A stretch of 64,000 bases of DNA from the NCBI RefSeq assembly GCF_023238205.1, contig NZ_CP096662.1, positions 104,597 to 168,596 of the forward strand, given 5' to 3'. Position numbers and translations under genes: made by a program. Positions within the stretch are counted from its first letter, which is position 1. The number at the start of each line of letters is the position of its first letter. Below, in pieces: positions 61,474 to 64,000 of this stretch. The notes beneath the pieces were generated by a model that saw only the letters and a program-made list of their open reading frames with translations, did not search any database and was not told where the DNA came from. Source of the stretch: Halorussus limi (GTDB lineage Archaea; Halobacteriota; Halobacteria; Halobacteriales; Haladaptataceae).

Positions 61474-61908
61474 ATGGTAGAAATCTCAGACTCCCTGTGT
61501 TCGCTTTTCACTGCGAAAATTAAGGAGGAGGATGGCACATTCGTCATCGAGATTCCTCCGAGTGAGATCAAGCATGGGGCGCTGACTGTTGATGAAACGT
61601 ACCGCATCGCTCTTCTTGATTCATCCTCCGAAGCTGAATCAACATCTCCACAGGGCCCACGGCATCCCGCCTCTCAGGGGAGCACGAGCCATGATTCATC
61701 TGGTCCTCCTGTTGATGAGGGAGAAGTGCGCGACGTGACAATCGAAACCGTCGGTGATCAGGGAGACGGTATTGCGAAAGTCGAACGGGGTTACGTCGTG
61801 ATCGTTCCCGGCGCTCAACCCGGCGACGAGCCAACAGTCGAAATCGAACAAGTTCAGGAGAACGTCGCGTTTGCGAGCATCGTCGATAGCGATCCGCGAG
61901 CACTCTAA
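61474..61908 (+). CDS. TRAM-domain protein
   Basis: The 144-residue protein has a short N-terminal domain, a Ser/Pro-rich linker (about 52-80), and a C-terminal TRAM domain: RDVTIETVGDQGDGIAKVER, then YVVIVPGAQPGDEPTVEIEQ and NVAFASIV. TRAM domains bind RNA, and stand-alone archaeal TRAM proteins act as RNA chaperones. It is separated from its neighbours by 58 and 124 bp. Confidence 0.85.
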   Translation: MVEISDSLCSLFTAKIKEEDGTFVIEIPPSEIKHGALTVDETYRIALLDSSSEAESTSPQGPRHPASQGSTSHDSSGPPVDEGEVRDVTIETVGDQGDGIAKVERGYVVIVPGAQPGDEPTVEIEQVQENVAFASIVDSDPRAL

Positions 61909-62032
61909 CCCATTGTCCCTTCTGTGGATCGGTCTTCTTCTCGGTAAACCAGCGGTGTGAGAAGGCTCCGTTCGCGTTTGTCTGATGGAGGTGGTTCTGA
62001 AAGTCACGTCACGTTTTCTTCACGCGCTCGCG

Positions 62033-62338
62033 ATGGCACAACCTTCCAAAGCCGAAATACAATCTATGACAAAGGAACCGATTGAGGTACTCGACGACCT
62101 GGCCAACCAGGTCGCCGATGAGTTTGAGGCGTATAGACAGCCGGACGAATTCAAGGATGTCTCGCTCGTGATTGAGAACAGCGACGAGGAACATCCGACG
62201 CTGATCGTCCACGTTGATAGAGAGGACGCGGAGTCCCTTGCCGACCGTATTGATGAGTTCCTCCGCGAGCATGGTGCTCGTACTGAACGGGAACGACACT
62301 CAGCTACGGATGTCCGTGTGTTAGCGACGGTCGACTGA
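62033..62338 (+). CDS. Hypothetical small protein
   Basis: ATG 62033 gives 101 residues (MAQPSKAEIQSMTKEPIEVL ...); the frame is open further upstream without domain support, and ATG 62067 is another option. The product is acidic, with helix-strand-strand-helix order (DVSLVIENSDEEHPTLIVHV, ESLADRIDEFLREHG). No family is recognised. Confidence 0.55.
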   Translation: MAQPSKAEIQSMTKEPIEVLDDLANQVADEFEAYRQPDEFKDVSLVIENSDEEHPTLIVHVDREDAESLADRIDEFLREHGARTERERHSATDVRVLATVD

Positions 62339-62422
62339 CACCGCCCCTCCAATTTTTTGACTGACTGTAAACACCGCTGAAGGACCCTATCTTCATTTCC
62401 GATCAAGGGGGTCCCGACCGCT

Positions 62423-63118
62423 TCAGCTCAGGTGGTTAATCTGTACAGACAGATACTCTTGGAGAGCGGTGACCGTTTCTTCTGAGACTGCTGAGGCCCC
62501 GAAGTCACTCCGATACCCGTGCTTGAGTTCATCGCTCTCTATGATCTCCAGTCCACGCTCAAGCTGCTCCCGTAGCGCATCGTCGTCCCCTCGCCGAAGG
62601 TGAGGCGTGACAGTGTCGAGATCGATTTCTTCTGCTACTGCCAGGACATCCCGGAGGTCTGTTTCACGGCCGCTATGGAGCTTTGCCGCGACGAGGACTG
62701 CCCCATCGATGACTCTGGCTGTGGTCGTCACTGTACCTCCGCTCACCTCCTGTTGGTGGCTGTGGTCGTACAGGTAGTCGAACGACCACTGTGCCTCCGT
62801 CTGGCGACACCCGAGTCCGTTCACCAGGAGATCGAAGCCGATCGGCTGTTGCGGCGTGAGCCGCTTTTCGTACTCGATTACTTCGGTGTCGTAGAACCAT
62901 TCTTTGGCGTGGCTGTCCGTTTTCTCGAATCCCCGCTGTTCGAGGAACTCGACGAAGTCAGCTTTGGAGTCCGGCGCGACGACGATATCGAGGTCCGTGG
63001 AGAAGCGAGCATTGAACGCTGAGACAGCGTAACCGCCAACAAGGACGTACTCATGGCCCTCTTGGGTGAGCTCCTCGAGCAGTTCGATGAGCGCGTCACT
63101 TCGGTTGTTGAAGCTCAT
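62423..63118 (-). CDS. Nucleotidyltransferase of HTH/NTase pair
   Basis: ATG 63118 gives 231 residues. VLVGGYAVSAFNARFSTDLD shows the GG...DLD motif of minimal nucleotidyltransferases, with a third acidic residue likely near IGFDLLVNG. A helical C-terminus follows. The start overlaps the stop of the HTH gene (ATGA). Such pairs in haloarchaea resemble MNT- or AbiEii-type toxin modules in which the NTase modifies RNA or protein. The activity is inferred. Confidence 0.82.
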   Translation of the reverse strand: MSFNNRSDALIELLEELTQEGHEYVLVGGYAVSAFNARFSTDLDIVVAPDSKADFVEFLEQRGFEKTDSHAKEWFYDTEVIEYEKRLTPQQPIGFDLLVNGLGCRQTEAQWSFDYLYDHSHQQEVSGGTVTTTARVIDGAVLVAAKLHSGRETDLRDVLAVAEEIDLDTVTPHLRRGDDDALREQLERGLEIIESDELKHGYRSDFGASAVSEETVTALQEYLSVQINHLS

Positions 63119-63789
63119 GGCTGTGCCCGTTCGGTCTCTCGATACGTGACGCCGAGGTCGATGTCCTCGTACATCCGGTCGAGCATCGCCAGCCCCGACT
63201 GGAACTGGGCGTAGTTCTCGCGCATATACCCGATTGTCTCTGCTCTCGGGATTACCGGGTACCCTTCGACGTGCTCGATATCGAGTGACGCGCGTGGCTC
63301 GAGGACGATCTGCAGCGGTCCGCCCAACTCGTCTCGGGGCTGTCGTTCGAATGCGGTCGGGAGGTCGAACCACTCGAAAAATGTCTCCCAGGCGTCGACG
63401 TCCTGCTCACGAACAGCGAGGAACAGTGGATAGTCGTCGGGCTCGCGACCGACCTGGTAGCCGCCCTGAGTCCACACGTAGACGGCGTCGATCCGCGTGA
63501 ACGCGAACGGCCAGTCACTGAACTGAGGGATGACGTACGTTTCCTCGATGGAGGGTGGACTGACGCCGGCGCTGGCAGCGACGAGCTCGAGCGCTGCGTC
63601 GCGTACGCGCTCGTCGACTACAGTGAGGCCCTCGTCATAGGAAACGTAGCCTGCGTCTTCCAGCCGATTGACGGCCTGTCTCACTGTCTCGTAGGGCGTG
63701 TGGAGGTGTTGGGCGACACGGCGGATGGAGTCACCACTCTCGATGGCGAGGATAGTCTGTGCCGCCGTGTCGTCGAGCACCTCATACAT
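63115..63789 (-). CDS. HTH regulator/antitoxin of HTH/NTase pair
   Basis: The 224-residue protein starts MYEVLDDTAAQTILAIESGD, with winged helix SIRRVAQHLHTPYETVRQAV and the conserved domain YVIPQFSDWPFAFTRIDAVY, VWTQGGYQVGREPDDYPLFL. It is the same length and largely the same sequence as the product of 32973-33647. It probably represses its operon through the palindrome upstream and may neutralise the NTase. Confidence 0.82.
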   Translation of the reverse strand: MYEVLDDTAAQTILAIESGDSIRRVAQHLHTPYETVRQAVNRLEDAGYVSYDEGLTVVDERVRDAALELVAASAGVSPPSIEETYVIPQFSDWPFAFTRIDAVYVWTQGGYQVGREPDDYPLFLAVREQDVDAWETFFEWFDLPTAFERQPRDELGGPLQIVLEPRASLDIEHVEGYPVIPRAETIGYMRENYAQFQSGLAMLDRMYEDIDLGVTYRETERAQP

Positions 63790-63795
63790 CTGGTG

Positions 63796-63815
63796 GTTAC
63801 CAATAATCCGGTAAC
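63796..63815. promoter_or_regulatory. Operator-like inverted repeat before HTH/NTase pair
   Basis: Arms GTTACC and GGTAAC with an 8-nt AT-rich spacer lie 7 bp before the ATG at 63789. It is a candidate self-binding site. The remaining sequence to 64000 shows an in-frame Asn/Glu-rich stretch from about 63890 that may be the start of another gene, but no clear start codon is visible. Confidence 0.5.
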
Positions 63816-64000
63816 AGTTAAAAGTCTTACTCGACTAGCCGTAAAGCACGACCTCCCCACTTGTTTCGAAGGTAGTCCAGATCCCCGCTGAAAACACGCG
63901 GAACGACTATAACGAATTCAACGAGCAAAACGAACAGAACGAGAAAAATGAATGGATTGAGCGCATCCTGATGAACGAACTTGTTGAGGATGGGCTGGCC

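Noticed and set aside
63890..64000. Start of a gene with an Asn/Glu-rich N-terminus at the right edge
   Set aside because: The frame is coding-like (NEQNEQNEKNEW) but has no visible start codon before 63971 and is cut by the window edge, so it is not listed as a gene.

Overview
The window looks like part of a haloarchaeal megaplasmid or secondary chromosome. The evidence is high GC content, strongly acidic proteins, an archaeal TFB, three Orc1/Cdc6 initiators, a family-B DNA polymerase, ISH4/IS1595-type and TnpB-type insertion sequences, and haloarchaeal HTH families. No virion or integrase genes are visible. No homology search was run, so family names rest on motifs and recall.

Layout. 0-3.3 kb is a copper module: HTH regulator, CopA, CopZ-like chaperone and a small protein. 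3.3-10.3 kb is accessory: an IS1595 element, a frameshifted MFS exporter gene, a TnpB element, a SWIM protein, a VapBC-like pair and a two-HTH regulator. 10.4-13.8 kb is replication origin 1: a 108-residue protein, ORB-like repeats, cdc6-1, an AT-rich stretch, an inverted ORB and a polB remnant. 13.9-27.3 kb is accessory: lipoprotein, zinc-ribbon and RHH proteins, TFB, a nuclease-like protein, AbiEi-like proteins, HTH regulators and a Fic-like protein. 28.0-32.6 kb is a tRNA array of about 16 genes, including some degenerate ones, around a Ro60-like TROVE/vWA protein. 33.8-40.4 kb is origin 2, with the same gene order as origin 1 but an intact polB operon. 40.7-64 kb is a defence and genome-maintenance island: DUF262/HNH protein, SRAP protein, cdc6-3, a DUF499/DUF3780/DUF1156/SNF2-PLD system, a short Argonaute with its nuclease-APAZ partner, a PIN cassette, and an HTH/nucleotidyltransferase pair.

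Two patterns cut across these regions. First, nine copies of an approximately 41-bp inverted repeat (TTAACCAACA, about 20 nt of variable spacer, TGTTGGTTAA) lie between genes from 3.3 to 42.9 kb, and none was seen in the right-hand defence island. One copy precedes each of the two origin-linked 108-residue genes. They could be operators or partition/organisation sites. Second, the two origins look like diverged duplicates of one module: inverted repeat, 108-residue gene, one shared ORB class, cdc6, an origin-specific ORB class, AT-rich stretch, inverted ORB, polB.

The most unusual locus is the tRNA array. It holds a Ro60-like protein next to damaged tRNA-like units, tRNAs with odd anticodon loops, and a tRNA-Thr whose D-loop carries a long hairpin. 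Ro60 proteins elsewhere bind tRNA-mimicking Y RNAs, so a Y-RNA-like partner encoded here is a testable idea.
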